Shown here in pieces: positions 51,388 to 60,205 of a DNA stretch of 64,000 nucleotides; position 1 is the stretch's first letter, and the number at the start of each line of letters is the position of its first letter. The stretch covers positions 1 through 64,000 of the forward strand of contig NZ_JAIVFS010000028.1 of assembly GCF_020829645.1 (NCBI RefSeq). Reading direction: 5' to 3'. A program made the position numbers and the translations under genes. The notes under the pieces were generated by a model. It was not told where the DNA came from, ran no database searches, and worked only from the letters and a program-made list of their open reading frames with translations. The stretch is from Nostoc mirabile CHAB5784. GTDB taxonomy: Bacteria; Cyanobacteriota; Cyanobacteriia; Cyanobacteriales; Nostocaceae.

Positions 51388-53019
51388 CTAGCTTCCTGGT
51401 TCCTGGCTTACCTGAGCAGTTTGCAAGCCTCGTACTACCTGGCTGAGGGCGCTTTGTAATTGCACGCCTGGGTCAGTAGCAACCCACCCGCTCGGTGTCA
51501 AATGGCGAACTTCAAAGTGCAGATGAGGGCCTGTGGAGTTCCCGGTACTACCAACTCTCCCGATGACAGTTCCAGGTTGTACCCACTGACCAGGTTGAAC
51601 AAAGATTTCTGACATGTGACCATAGAGAGTTTGTTCAGCCGATTTGTGATTCAGGGTAACCGTTAAACCATAACCGCCCAACCAGTTAGCAGTTTCCACT
51701 TGACCGGCGGCGGCGGCCAAAACTGGCGTACCCGTAGGCGCACCTATGTCTGTACCAGCATGGAAACGTTGATTACCTGTGATTGGATGAACTCGCCAAC
51801 CAAATACAGAAGTAATGGTAGCGGGTATAGACAATGGATACATCATTCCCGTACCACTATATGCAACTCTCCCCGTGTAGGGGATTTGTGGCAATACTGA
51901 TGCTAGTGAGAAGTCGTAAGCTACGTTGCTGGGACGGGGTGCAATGTTGCCATCTGCCATTGGTGGAGGTAAAGTACCGCCACTGGGTGCGATGGGAGTT
52001 GCACTCACTCTCGTGGGGCTGAACTCGGCAGGACTCGGAATAAACCGATTAGGGCTAAATCCGCTTTTGGTGACACCGCTAGAACCACTTTGAGTTGGAG
52101 TACCACGCCATCTGCTAGTGTTGCCAGTAGAAGATGCAATCTGCCGCACAGGTGGAACTACTGGTAATTGTGCATTTTGACTTCTTCTAAGCCAAGTAGG
52201 TGCTGGTTTCCTATTAGAATCAGCTACACTCCTTTGCGGTACTTTGGCGCAAACGCCGCCTAATACACTTTGCCCTGATGGCAAAATGGCTCGACAACCA
52301 CTGGAGCGTTCTGTGACAATTACAGAATTTGGTGCTTGATAAGTACCTGTCGCACCACTGTCATAACTATTAGGATCAATATAGGCGTTATTATAATCCT
52401 TGGTTTTTTCCGCCGTTGCACTGACAGGGCTGTTCGAGTTATTTGATGGTTGAGCAACTTCTGGAAGTTTTTCAGGTAAAGAGCGGAAAGGGGTATTGGG
52501 TTTTTCCTGTCTTACCCGTGCAGGAGTAACCTGGGAGGCTTCTACCTTGGGTTTTGACTGTCTAATAATCACAACAGGTTGGGCAGCTTCGATTTTGGGT
52601 GTAGACTGCCTAACTGGCTCTTTTGATTGAGCAACCTCTGGCTTGCCTAATCTCTTTCTGAGTCTGGCTCGCCGTTGGGAAAATTCCGGTTGCGCTTGAG
52701 CGGCTTCGGGTGCAACAGCCTGCTTTTTCAAGCCGAGCGGAGTCGTACCACTTCGTGGAAGCAAGCTACGCGTAGCGTCTGGCAGAGAGGCTTTAACTGG
52801 ATTTGTAACTGCTGTTGGCTGGGAACTTTCAACTGTGGGAACTATGTTGTCTATTTGTGTTTCCGTTTGGGCAAACACAAAGCCGCCGCTAAGGAGGCTA
52901 ACGCTACTCAGCCAACAGAGGCTCTGGGCTGGTAGCGTCGAGGCAAAGCGTTTTTTCGTCAAACCTTGCTGCCATAAGTAATGCAAACGATGAGGGGCAG
53001 AATTATTGCGCTGCGTCAT
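51388..53019 (-). CDS. M23-family (LytM-type) peptidase with long Pro-rich linker
   Basis: 543 residues. Residues 30-50 contain a hydrophobic signal segment (SLCWLSSVSLLSGGFVFA). A long Pro/Gln/Ser-rich linker follows. The C-terminal 130 residues form the M23 metallopeptidase domain: FHAGTDIGAPTGTPVLAAAAG with the H-x3-D zinc ligands, LYGHMSE, and GPHLHFEVRH. It should cleave peptidoglycan cross-links in the periplasm. A short block near residues 80-90 (DATRSLLPRSGT) is encoded by dispersed repeat sequence (GCAAGCTACGCGTAGCGTC). Confidence 0.9.
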   Translation of the reverse strand: MTQRNNSAPHRLHYLWQQGLTKKRFASTLPAQSLCWLSSVSLLSGGFVFAQTETQIDNIVPTVESSQPTAVTNPVKASLPDATRSLLPRSGTTPLGLKKQAVAPEAAQAQPEFSQRRARLRKRLGKPEVAQSKEPVRQSTPKIEAAQPVVIIRQSKPKVEASQVTPARVRQEKPNTPFRSLPEKLPEVAQPSNNSNSPVSATAEKTKDYNNAYIDPNSYDSGATGTYQAPNSVIVTERSSGCRAILPSGQSVLGGVCAKVPQRSVADSNRKPAPTWLRRSQNAQLPVVPPVRQIASSTGNTSRWRGTPTQSGSSGVTKSGFSPNRFIPSPAEFSPTRVSATPIAPSGGTLPPPMADGNIAPRPSNVAYDFSLASVLPQIPYTGRVAYSGTGMMYPLSIPATITSVFGWRVHPITGNQRFHAGTDIGAPTGTPVLAAAAGQVETANWLGGYGLTVTLNHKSAEQTLYGHMSEIFVQPGQWVQPGTVIGRVGSTGNSTGPHLHFEVRHLTPSGWVATDPGVQLQSALSQVVRGLQTAQVSQEPGS

Positions 53020-53109
53020 TTGTTCTCTCAGTTGTGTGTAATTAGCCTAAAGAGATGATGCTAGTGGTTTGTCTTGCCCAAAGAGCGGAATTTTGAACAA
53101 ACCTCAAAT

Positions 53110-53928
53110 TTAAACGGAAGATTTATGGTACCCCAAACTGATTGTACCGGGTTCAATATAAATTTCCGGTGTAATTAGTTCCTTTGTCTCATGTGTTTCT
53201 AAATCAACTCGTAAATTTCCTTGAAGAGTCACCCCAACTACTTTACCTGAAAGATTGTTGACGTAGACGCGATCGCCCATATTTATAAGCAAATCTAAAT
53301 AGCGAGACAAGAGTACCTTTACTCCTTCTCGGCAAAGGCACTCCATACCGGATTCTATTCCCAGCAAGACTGTAGAGGTTAGCATTTCCAGACAAGAAAT
53401 TGGTCTGAAATCTTGGGAAGCTTGCCACGATTCCAGATTTATTCCAGTTTCGGGTACTGGGTTTGTCCAGTTAATACCAACACCAATTACTGCTTGGGTG
53501 ATTTGTCCTTTGTTTACTTTGGTTTCTGTCAAAATGCCGCCTAGTTTGCGACCATTTAAAACTAAATCATTGGGCCATTTTATCCCAACATCTACACCGC
53601 ATTGGCGCAATTGAGACGCAATTCCCCAAGCAGTAGCAAAAGTTAGCTGGTAGCTGTCAGTAGCCTCTATTTTGTGGTCTAAAGAAATCGCCACGGAAAC
53701 ATATAATCCGCCAACAGGAGAAATCCACTGGCGTCCCCATTGTCCCCGCCCAGCAGATTGCACAGTTGCGATTACTACTGTTCCTGAAATGGCCCCTTGG
53801 TTGAGTAAGTTCCAGAGGGTTTGATTTGTTGAAGAGACACTTTCAAAAAAGTGGAGGGAAAATGGTAAATATGTATACTTACGCCCTGCTTTCAAGGCTG
53901 CTTCCAAGTTTTGCAAATTAAATCCCAC
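53110..53928 (-). CDS. birA: Biotin--[acetyl-CoA carboxylase] ligase
   Basis: A 272-residue BirA without the DNA-binding N-terminal domain, as in most cyanobacteria. It shows SVSSTNQTLWNLL, the biotin-AMP loop SAGRGQWGRQWISP, the conserved KWPNDLVLNGRKLGGILTE, and GVGINW. The C-terminal LRVDLETHETKELITPEI is the SH3-like cap. It attaches biotin to the carrier protein of acetyl-CoA carboxylase. Confidence 0.95.
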   Translation of the reverse strand: MGFNLQNLEAALKAGRKYTYLPFSLHFFESVSSTNQTLWNLLNQGAISGTVVIATVQSAGRGQWGRQWISPVGGLYVSVAISLDHKIEATDSYQLTFATAWGIASQLRQCGVDVGIKWPNDLVLNGRKLGGILTETKVNKGQITQAVIGVGINWTNPVPETGINLESWQASQDFRPISCLEMLTSTVLLGIESGMECLCREGVKVLLSRYLDLLINMGDRVYVNNLSGKVVGVTLQGNLRVDLETHETKELITPEIYIEPGTISLGYHKSSV

Positions 53929-54005
53929 AGCAGTTAACCCAAATTCCGTTGTTCAAGTTAGCATTGATTGGCTAATGAGTGATTTCTGTTTAGGTTTGGT
54001 TGAAG

Positions 54006-54791
54006 ATGCACACTTGGCACTGGCGCAATTGGGAAGGACTGCCCTATCTAACTTGTAGTCTTCTGGAACGTTGGCATCACGGCTTCTTTACCCAGCAGTT
54101 TTGGCCGCGATCGCCACAAGTTATCACAGAAGTATTGCAACCAGAGGCATTAGTCTATCGCTTAAAGCAGGTTCATGGCAATACTGTTCTCACCCCCCAA
54201 GAAGTTGAAAGCTTCTTGGGCACTGTTGAGGAAGATTTAGCATCGGCAGATGGTTTAGTTAGCGAACAGTCTCTACAAGCCGTTTGGGTAGCTAGTGCAG
54301 ATTGTACACCCGTGTTGATTGGGGATGTGCAAACTGGACGGGTGGCAGCATTACACGCAGGCTGGCGAGGGACTGCCAAGAAGATTGTCCCATTGGCGAT
54401 CGCTCGATTACAATCTCAAGGCAGCAAACTCGATAATTTACGTATTGCGATGGGGCCAGCGATCGCTGGTGAGGTTTACCAAGTCTCTATCGAAGTGGCT
54501 GCTGAAATCGGAGCTAGTATTATACCATATAACGACGAAGAAAAAATTGTTCAAGCATTACATGAGCTACCAAATTCACCCTTACTAGAAGATCCCAATC
54601 CTGGAAAGGTACGGCTTGATGTGCGGCGAGTGAATACCTTACAACTGGAAAACATGGGAATTAGTGCAGAACAAATTGCGATCGCACCTTATTGTACTTT
54701 CCAAACTCCAGAGCATTTCTTTTCTTACCGCCGGGAGAAAGAGAAAAAAGTTCAATGGTCAGGAATTGTTAGCGGTAAAACGAATCAGTAA
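54006..54791 (+). CDS. pgeF: Peptidoglycan editing factor / purine nucleoside phosphorylase-like (PgeF)
   Basis: Start at ATG 54006 (MHTWHW); TTG 54000 would add two residues. The multicopper-polyphenol-oxidase-like fold is shown by KQVHGNTV (first histidine), SADCTPVLIGD with the cysteine and AALHAGWRGTAKKI with the second histidine. The C-terminal part has APYCTFQTPEHFFSYRRE. Members remove L-Ser-containing muropeptide errors or act on purine nucleosides. It lies beside and divergent from birA, about 70 bp apart. Confidence 0.92.
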   Translation: MHTWHWRNWEGLPYLTCSLLERWHHGFFTQQFWPRSPQVITEVLQPEALVYRLKQVHGNTVLTPQEVESFLGTVEEDLASADGLVSEQSLQAVWVASADCTPVLIGDVQTGRVAALHAGWRGTAKKIVPLAIARLQSQGSKLDNLRIAMGPAIAGEVYQVSIEVAAEIGASIIPYNDEEKIVQALHELPNSPLLEDPNPGKVRLDVRRVNTLQLENMGISAEQIAIAPYCTFQTPEHFFSYRREKEKKVQWSGIVSGKTNQ

Positions 54792-55041
54792 CCCCTATTT
54801 TCAAATTAGATTCTCATCTAAGATCGGAACTTGGAGAATGGAAAATATTCTTGCTAAATCTTGACTGAATTGGTTTAGGGAACTTAACTGCTCACCAATA
54901 TCTTAAGGGTTAATAAACATTTCGGTTTGTTAATGACTCAAACCATTAGCGCTGTGTTTGAGTAAGGTAATAGACTTTTAGCTGTTAGCCATCCACATAT
55001 ATTTTATATGCCATTTTCCCTGTTCATATCTAGACAAAAAC
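54792..55041. other. Intergenic, AT-rich
   Basis: About 250 bp after pgeF. I see no gene, repeat of the families above, or strong hairpin before the csaB-like remnant at 55042. Confidence 0.4.
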
Positions 55042-55111
55042 TTAACTCAAGGCTTCACTCAACAACTCACAGTGCATTAAAGCACCATCCACCAAAGATT
55101 GCATTTTCTCT
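55042..55111 (-). pseudogene. Remnant of a csaB 3' end
   Basis: Read on the minus strand it encodes EKMQSLVDGALMHCELLSEALS and stop. This lines up with the C-terminus of CsaB at 56748-57800 (EQILSLVDRALMHRELLSQAFYNN) and shows about 75% DNA identity. The GT87 gene's stop at 55110 touches it. The tail of an ancestral csaB gene thus flanks the GT87 gene on its downstream side. Confidence 0.75.
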
Positions 55112-56564
55112 AATCATATTTCATAACCTGTTTTTGACGAAGGGAACTAATTGCTAAGACTAAAATACTCAGGGTGATACCTAAAACTGCATAACTCGGT
55201 AGGGCGAAAATAGTTACTTTCATAATGTATGGCAATTCCCCTGCTTTCACGTTCCAGCGATTTGCTAGAGAGCCGATGAGCCAGCCATGAATAACTGCTG
55301 TTTGCACTGCAAGACAGCAAACCCCTGCTAACCAAATAGACATTCTTCTCCTAGAGAATTTACAATGCCTGATCTGATAGAGCAAATCATTTAGCAAAAA
55401 AATAACAGCAGGTATTAACATCACAGAACTAGTTTCCTGTGAATAGTTAATGCCAATACTCAAGCAACAAACTAGTACCATTTCTGCTAAATATATATTT
55501 TTTGACCAGTCGGCGAGAGATTGTTGTAGATACCAGTACCAACCGGCAAAACCAACAAGTATCAGAACAATTAAGTTTGAAAAAAGCTTGGCAAAGAATG
55601 GGTTATTGGGAAGTAATCTCGGGCCCACAACCATCAAATCCAGGCGACTAATCGAAATATAAGGGCTAACTGAGGGATCGTTTTGCCAGAGTGAAAATCC
55701 ACGAGATGCATCCGACAGGAATTGTGTCAAAGAATTACCTGTCAAGGCTAGACCTAAAAATGCTAGAACAGTTACTGTGACAACAGATACAAAAACTAGA
55801 TAAAACCGTCTTTTAAGTAGAAAATATAAAACGAATAATGCAGCTAATGTTGGTTTACAAAGGGCAAGCCCCAAGCAAACTCCTGCTGGAATATCCTGAT
55901 GTTTTCTAGCCCAGATAAACATCCATAAGATCAGAACTGCAATAAAAATTGCAACATTACCAACTTGAAGATCGCGAACTACGCCATAAATCAAGACAAC
56001 CGAGATTGTGCAAATAGTTCTCAAAGCTAGCGAATTCGACTCCAGCAGGATATTCGCCCCCCATAAAGCCAAACCGATTGCTAATATATGCATTACAAGC
56101 CAGATTGTAAATGCAGTATTGATCGAAAAATAAGCGAGAAACCAGATGAGAGGAATAACATTAGGTGGATAGACAAACGGCGGAATAAAGTCACACACCT
56201 TAGTTATGGTACAAAAACTTTGATTAAAAATCTCTAAATTAAAAGGACTCAAATGCTGATGAGCCAATTTACTCGCCACATAATACCATTTAAAATCCCA
56301 TAAAGGTGGATCTGGCTGGTTTAGAAAATAAACTAGCCAACCTGTATAACAGAGGAATCTTGTAACGACTAATACAACACCTGCTTGGAGGAGGAAGTTA
56401 ATAATTGGTTGACGAAAAAATTGTATCAACCGTTGCATCAGTGAAGATTTTAAGAATAAAGAATTTTTCCAGGCTGCCTTTTCTTCATCTAATCGCCAAT
56501 TATTTTTGAGAACTAAAGCAACTAAGATTACTATAATTAGGTTCCAAAAGCCAAAGCTTATCAT
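55110..56564 (-). CDS. GT87-family (DUF2029) membrane glycosyltransferase
   Basis: A 484-residue protein with about ten membrane segments. The conserved acidic loop DPPLWDFKWYYVASKLAHQHLSPF after the first helices is the GT87 catalytic region (D/E-containing F-x-x-Y-Y-x-A). GVCLGLALCKPTLAALFVLYFLLKRRF is another family landmark. It would transfer a sugar from a polyprenyl-phosphate donor on the outer side of the membrane. The gene has been placed between the end of csaB and a remnant of a second csaB 3' end. Confidence 0.82.
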   Translation of the reverse strand: MISFGFWNLIIVILVALVLKNNWRLDEEKAAWKNSLFLKSSLMQRLIQFFRQPIINFLLQAGVVLVVTRFLCYTGWLVYFLNQPDPPLWDFKWYYVASKLAHQHLSPFNLEIFNQSFCTITKVCDFIPPFVYPPNVIPLIWFLAYFSINTAFTIWLVMHILAIGLALWGANILLESNSLALRTICTISVVLIYGVVRDLQVGNVAIFIAVLILWMFIWARKHQDIPAGVCLGLALCKPTLAALFVLYFLLKRRFYLVFVSVVTVTVLAFLGLALTGNSLTQFLSDASRGFSLWQNDPSVSPYISISRLDLMVVGPRLLPNNPFFAKLFSNLIVLILVGFAGWYWYLQQSLADWSKNIYLAEMVLVCCLSIGINYSQETSSVMLIPAVIFLLNDLLYQIRHCKFSRRRMSIWLAGVCCLAVQTAVIHGWLIGSLANRWNVKAGELPYIMKVTIFALPSYAVLGITLSILVLAISSLRQKQVMKYD

Positions 56565-56747
56565 CGGAATAATCTCAAGATTTATGTCTGTATATTTTAC
56601 ACAATCTTACTGGTATATTAACTTGTGAAAATTACTGATTTTTTACCGGAATCAATTTACAAAATTTTGACCAAAAACCCCGCTTCCATTGATTACCATA
56701 GCGGTTATCGGTTGCGTGCAATCCGTCCGCTTATTGGGGTTTTAGTC

Positions 56748-57800
56748 TTAATTATTATAAAAAGCTTGGCTCAATAACTCGCGGTGCATTAATGCTCTAT
56801 CTACTAAAGATAGTATTTGCTCTGGTGATAAGGGATCACCATTAGCGTAATGCTCCATCCAAGTCAGACTAATCAAATTGGGGTCATCTGGTAAACTAGC
56901 TAAATCCCATCCAGGCATTTCCAAGTCTTCCATGAGACGATTTACCTTAGGATCATAACTGAGAGCAAAGCAGCGACAACCAACAGATGCTGCCATAATC
57001 AAGCTGTGCAGGCGCATCCCAATTGCCATCTCCACGCCGCGAAACACACCTTTCAAAAGTTGCGGATCTTCCAGACATAAAATCTTGCTGACATCTTTAA
57101 GGTGTGGTTGGATGGCTTCGGCAATACTTAAATCTTCACTTTTTTGAAATGGCAGTAGTAAAATAAAAGCCCGCGTAGCTTTTTGAAAGTCAACCAAAGC
57201 ACGAGTTAAGTTTGCTAAACGTGTTTCTGTAAGTTGGGGATGCGATCGCAACGTTAGTGCAACTCTCGGCGCAGGTAAATCCCAAAGTCCTGGAACTGGT
57301 TTAGATTCCAACGCCCAAACCGGGTCAGGAGCTATAATACAAGGAATTTGCCAATCAAATAATAAAGCAGCACTGGCGCGATCGCGGACACTAATTTTGG
57401 TACAATTACCAAAGGTTTGCCGTGCCAACCAACGAGTTTGCGGACGCACTAACGGGCCAATACCCTGCGCCCAAGCAACAGTTTTCAAACCCATTTTTTG
57501 CGCCAATGCCATCAGTCCCCCATAATATAATGGGCTGATAGTGCTGGTAACATCTTGAATGAGACTCCCGCCGCCCCAAATCAAGGCATCACTTGAGCGT
57601 AAAGCTTGTAGTACAGGTAAGGGAGCCATGCGATCGCAGGTTTCTACATTGTAGCGATCGCGCGTTTCCTCTGGATTCCCCGAAAGTACCACAGGGGTTA
57701 CGTGAGATGGTAACATTTGCAAAAGCGTTGCCAACAAAGCTTCGTCACCACCATTACCTTTACCGTAATATCCAGACAATAACGCCCGCATCTTGACCAT
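56748..57800 (-). CDS. csaB: Polysaccharide pyruvyl transferase
   Basis: The 350-residue protein opens LLSGYYGKGNGGDEALLATLLQM. It has IWGGGSLIQDVTSTISPLYYGG, KTVAWAQGIGPL, RDRASAALL, and the conserved AIGMRLHSLIMAASVGCRCFALSYDPKV. CsaB transfers a pyruvyl ketal from phosphoenolpyruvate to cell-wall polysaccharide, which in other bacteria anchors surface-layer proteins. It is separated from the downstream GT87 gene by 183 bp, so the two may not be co-transcribed. Confidence 0.93.
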   Translation of the reverse strand: MVKMRALLSGYYGKGNGGDEALLATLLQMLPSHVTPVVLSGNPEETRDRYNVETCDRMAPLPVLQALRSSDALIWGGGSLIQDVTSTISPLYYGGLMALAQKMGLKTVAWAQGIGPLVRPQTRWLARQTFGNCTKISVRDRASAALLFDWQIPCIIAPDPVWALESKPVPGLWDLPAPRVALTLRSHPQLTETRLANLTRALVDFQKATRAFILLLPFQKSEDLSIAEAIQPHLKDVSKILCLEDPQLLKGVFRGVEMAIGMRLHSLIMAASVGCRCFALSYDPKVNRLMEDLEMPGWDLASLPDDPNLISLTWMEHYANGDPLSPEQILSLVDRALMHRELLSQAFYNN

Positions 57801-57923
57801 TTTGGATTTTAGATTTTGGATTTTAGATTAATAGTTATTATTAAATGAATCTCTGTCCCTGATACAGATGGTAAACTCATTGCCAAGTTCTACTTTGAAT
57901 AGTGCAGAAGATAGTTAGAACCT

Positions 57924-58063
57924 CCTCTGAACTCGGACGTTGAGCCTCTGAACTCGACACTTGAGCCTTTGAACTCGACACTTGAGCCTTTGAACTCGAC
58001 ACTTGAGCCTCAGAACTCGGCACTTGAGCCTTTGAACTCGGACGTTGAGCCTTTGAACTCGGA
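57924..58063. repeat. Minisatellite, six full units of 21 bp
   Basis: Units start at 57924, 57945, 57966, 57987, 58008 and 58029, with a partial unit at 58050. Each is three heptads of the form CCTTTGA-ACTCGAC-ACTTGAG; variants (CCTCTGA, CCTCAGA, ACTCGGAC/GTTGAG) alternate between units. The period and heptad build match the array at 33369, but the sequence is different. Confidence 0.92.
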
Positions 58064-58162
58064 ATCTTTAAAATTCTAAAAGAACAAGTGAAGATTTTGT
58101 TGAAACAAATATAAAATTCAAGCTACATATCACCTTGACAGTGCTACTCCTAACTCCTAACA

Positions 58163-58180
58163 GACGCGATTAATCGCGTC
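58163..58180. repeat. GACGCGATTAATCGCGTC palindrome
   Basis: A single copy, just upstream of the DUF2499 gene, without the TGTACAGGAG tail seen elsewhere. Confidence 0.9.
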
Positions 58181-58205
58181 TCTACTCCTAACTCCTAACT
58201 TTCTT

Positions 58206-58541
58206 ATGCACGCCCTTTCGATTCCCACCTGGATTATTCATATTTCTAGCGTTATTGAGTGGATTGTCGCCATTTGGTTAATTTGGACTTACGGCGAACT
58301 CACTAATAATCGCAATTGGTGGGGATTATCCCTTGCCATGTTACCAGCTTTAGTCAGCGCCATGTGTGCCTGTACCTGGCATTATTTCGACAACGCTGAA
58401 TCTCTAGAATGGTTGGTAACGCTTCAAGCTACCATGACCTTAGTTGGTAATTTTACGCTTTGGGCAGCAGCGTATTTGATTTGGCGTTCTACCAAGTCTC
58501 CTAACACTGTCGAACCAAAACCTATAAAATCAGAGCAATGA
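58206..58541 (+). CDS. DUF2499 membrane protein
   Basis: A 111-residue protein with three membrane segments (IIHISSVIEWIVAIWLIWTYG, WGLSLAMLPALVSAMCACTWHYF, LVTLQATMTLVGNFTLWAAAYLIW), as in DUF2499. This small family is conserved in cyanobacteria and plastids. It overlaps the next gene (DUF3593) by 4 bp, a fixed pair in cyanobacteria. Function unknown. Confidence 0.88.
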   Translation: MHALSIPTWIIHISSVIEWIVAIWLIWTYGELTNNRNWWGLSLAMLPALVSAMCACTWHYFDNAESLEWLVTLQATMTLVGNFTLWAAAYLIWRSTKSPNTVEPKPIKSEQ

Positions 58542-58822
58542 TTTCTAAAGAAACCCTGTTTGCACTTTCACTGTTTCCCTATTTGGGTTTCTTGTGGTTT
58601 ATCAGCCGCAGTCCACAAATGCCGCGTTTAGCGCTGTATGGATTTTACGGCACTCTCGTCTTTGTTGCCATCACCATCCCAGCAGGGATTTATGCTGTAT
58701 TGCATTATGGCAAGTTTTTGGCCGATGTAGATTGGTTGCACGGTAGTGCAGAATTATTTTTGACCCTTTCTAATATCTTGCTTGTGCTAGGTTTTGGGCA
58801 AGCTGTAAGGCAATTAAAATAA
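58538..58822 (+). CDS. DUF3593 membrane protein
   Basis: The 94-residue protein has three membrane segments (LFALSLFPYLGFLWFIS, LALYGFYGTLVFVAITIPAGIYAVLHYG, LFLTLSNILLVLGFGQAV) and the family PYLGFLWF start. It overlaps DUF2499 by 4 bp (ATGA). The pair is probably one complex in the cyanobacterial membrane. Confidence 0.88.
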   Translation: MISKETLFALSLFPYLGFLWFISRSPQMPRLALYGFYGTLVFVAITIPAGIYAVLHYGKFLADVDWLHGSAELFLTLSNILLVLGFGQAVRQLK

Positions 58823-59016
58823 TTCGTAATTCGTAATGACGCTCGCGGACTCGCTAACGCTGCGCTAACGTAAATTTTGTTTTGCATTAGCGAACGCGAG
58901 TGCGTCTCTAAGAGTTGCGTTAGCGAGTCCGCGTTCGCTTTTAGCGTCTCTTCGAGAGCGTCTGGGGATTTTAACCCCACCGCAAAACTTGTCGCGATTT
59001 AGAAGCGAGGGACTTA
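58813..59016. repeat. Dispersed repeat of about 200 bp, copy 2
   Basis: Matches 33664-33875 and continues with the sequence found behind the element at 34025 (GACCCCTCAAAAATGTTAAAA), so it preserves the uninterrupted site of that insertion. It starts inside the last codons of the DUF3593 gene. Confidence 0.85.
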
Positions 59017-59057
59017 GACCCCTCAAAAATGTTAAAAATGAAAAACTAAAGATAATA

Positions 59058-59080
59058 AACCCAGCTATAGCTAGGGTTTT
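59058..59080 (+). promoter_or_regulatory. Hairpin upstream of hisA
   Basis: AAACCC at 59058-59063 and GGGTTT at 59075-59080 enclose a GCTATAGC palindrome and are followed by TAATT. It lies 22 bp before the hisA start, with GAGGAAG as ribosome binding site between. It may be a leader structure or weak terminator of read-through transcription. Confidence 0.35.
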
Positions 59081-59102
59081 AATTGCAATGAGGAAGAAGT
59101 AA

Positions 59103-59876
59103 ATGGATGTAATTCCAGCGATTGATTTATTAGAAGGTCGCTGTGTGCGACTGTATCAGGGAGACTACGATCGCTCGCAAGTTTTTAGCGAAAATCCTGC
59201 TGATGTTGCCAAACAGTGGGTAGATCAAGGTGCTACCAGATTACATATAGTTGATTTAGATGGTGCCAAAGCAGGTAAAGTAGTAAACCTGGGGGCAATT
59301 GAAGCGATCGCACAAGCGGTGTCAGTGCCTATTGAAATTGGTGGAGGATTGCGCGATCGCACCAGCGTGCAACAAGTATTCAATCTAGGCATACAGTGGG
59401 CAATTCTCGGCACCATCGCTGTAGAACAACCCCAGCTAGTGCAAGAACTGTGTGAAGAATTTCCTAGACAGATTATTATCGGCATTGATGCTCGTAATGG
59501 CCGCGTAGCAACTCGCGGTTGGTTAGAAACCTCAGAAGTTTTAGCAACCCAACTGGCTGTACAAATGCAAGAATTGGGTGCAGCCGCCATAATTTACACA
59601 GATATCCACCGTGACGGTACACTTATCGGCCCCAATTTAGATGCTTTGCGAGAACTTGCAGCAGTAATTTCCATCCCGATAATTGCTTCTGGCGGGGTAA
59701 GTTCTGTCACCGATTTATTGAGTTTGTTGGCATTAGAACCTCAAGGCGTGACTGGTGTGATTGTCGGACGTGCCTTGTATACTGGGGATATTTTACTCAA
59801 AGAAGCGTTGCGAGCGATCGGGCCTGGCCGGATTCAGGATATTCCACCGAATCTAGATTTTTCTACCTTTGCTTGA
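59103..59876 (+). CDS. hisA: Phosphoribosylformimino-5-aminoimidazole carboxamide ribotide isomerase
   Basis: A 257-residue (beta/alpha)8 barrel with VIPAIDLLEGRCVRLYQGDY (catalytic D8), IVDLDGAKAG, IEIGGGLRDR, and the second half of the barrel with IIYTDIHRDGTLIGPN (catalytic D in TD-I) and IIASGGVSS. It performs the fourth step of histidine synthesis. A GAGGAAG lies before the ATG. It is not in a his operon here, as is normal for cyanobacteria. Confidence 0.96.
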   Translation: MDVIPAIDLLEGRCVRLYQGDYDRSQVFSENPADVAKQWVDQGATRLHIVDLDGAKAGKVVNLGAIEAIAQAVSVPIEIGGGLRDRTSVQQVFNLGIQWAILGTIAVEQPQLVQELCEEFPRQIIIGIDARNGRVATRGWLETSEVLATQLAVQMQELGAAAIIYTDIHRDGTLIGPNLDALRELAAVISIPIIASGGVSSVTDLLSLLALEPQGVTGVIVGRALYTGDILLKEALRAIGPGRIQDIPPNLDFSTFA

Positions 59877-60205
59877 CATTTTTGGACAAGTCTGTTGCGG
59901 AGGGTCTAAATCCCCGTTACAAAACTTAATTACGTTAGCGCAGCGTAAAGCCTTCTCTTCTCCCTACAGCCCTTCGGGCATCCTACGGCAGGCGCTAGCC
60001 TCTCACGAATGGGATTCGGGGAGACGCACTCGCGTTCGAGAGGCAACGCCTTCAGGATGGCTTCTCTACAAGACGCTACGCGCAGTGTTTCGTAGAGAGC
60101 GTCATTACGAATTACGAATTACGAATTACGAATTACGAATTACGAATTATTTTAACCAGTCCGGCTATTTGTTTTAGCTAAAGAGTGAACGGTACGGAGG
60201 ATGAA
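59877..60205. repeat. Composite repeat region ending in ACGAATT heptads
   Basis: About 330 bp without a gene. GC-rich units (GCGTTAGCGCAGCG-, GACGCACTCGCGTTCG, GTAGAGAGCGTC) end in about six ATTACGA heptads at 60104-60150. An overlapping 102-codon frame at 59869-60177 is built from repeats and was not accepted. Confidence 0.65.

Larger units (their letters stand above)
57801..58205. other. Intergenic region with 21-bp minisatellite and palindrome
   Basis: About 400 bp. It contains the tandem array at 57924-58063 and a GACGCGATTAATCGCGTC palindrome at 58163-58180. The DUF2499 gene starts at 58206 directly behind a CTAACTTTCTT segment. No other gene or hairpin. Confidence 0.6.

Noticed and set aside
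59869..60177. 102-codon frame after hisA
   Set aside because: Encoded largely by dispersed repeats and ACGAATT heptads.
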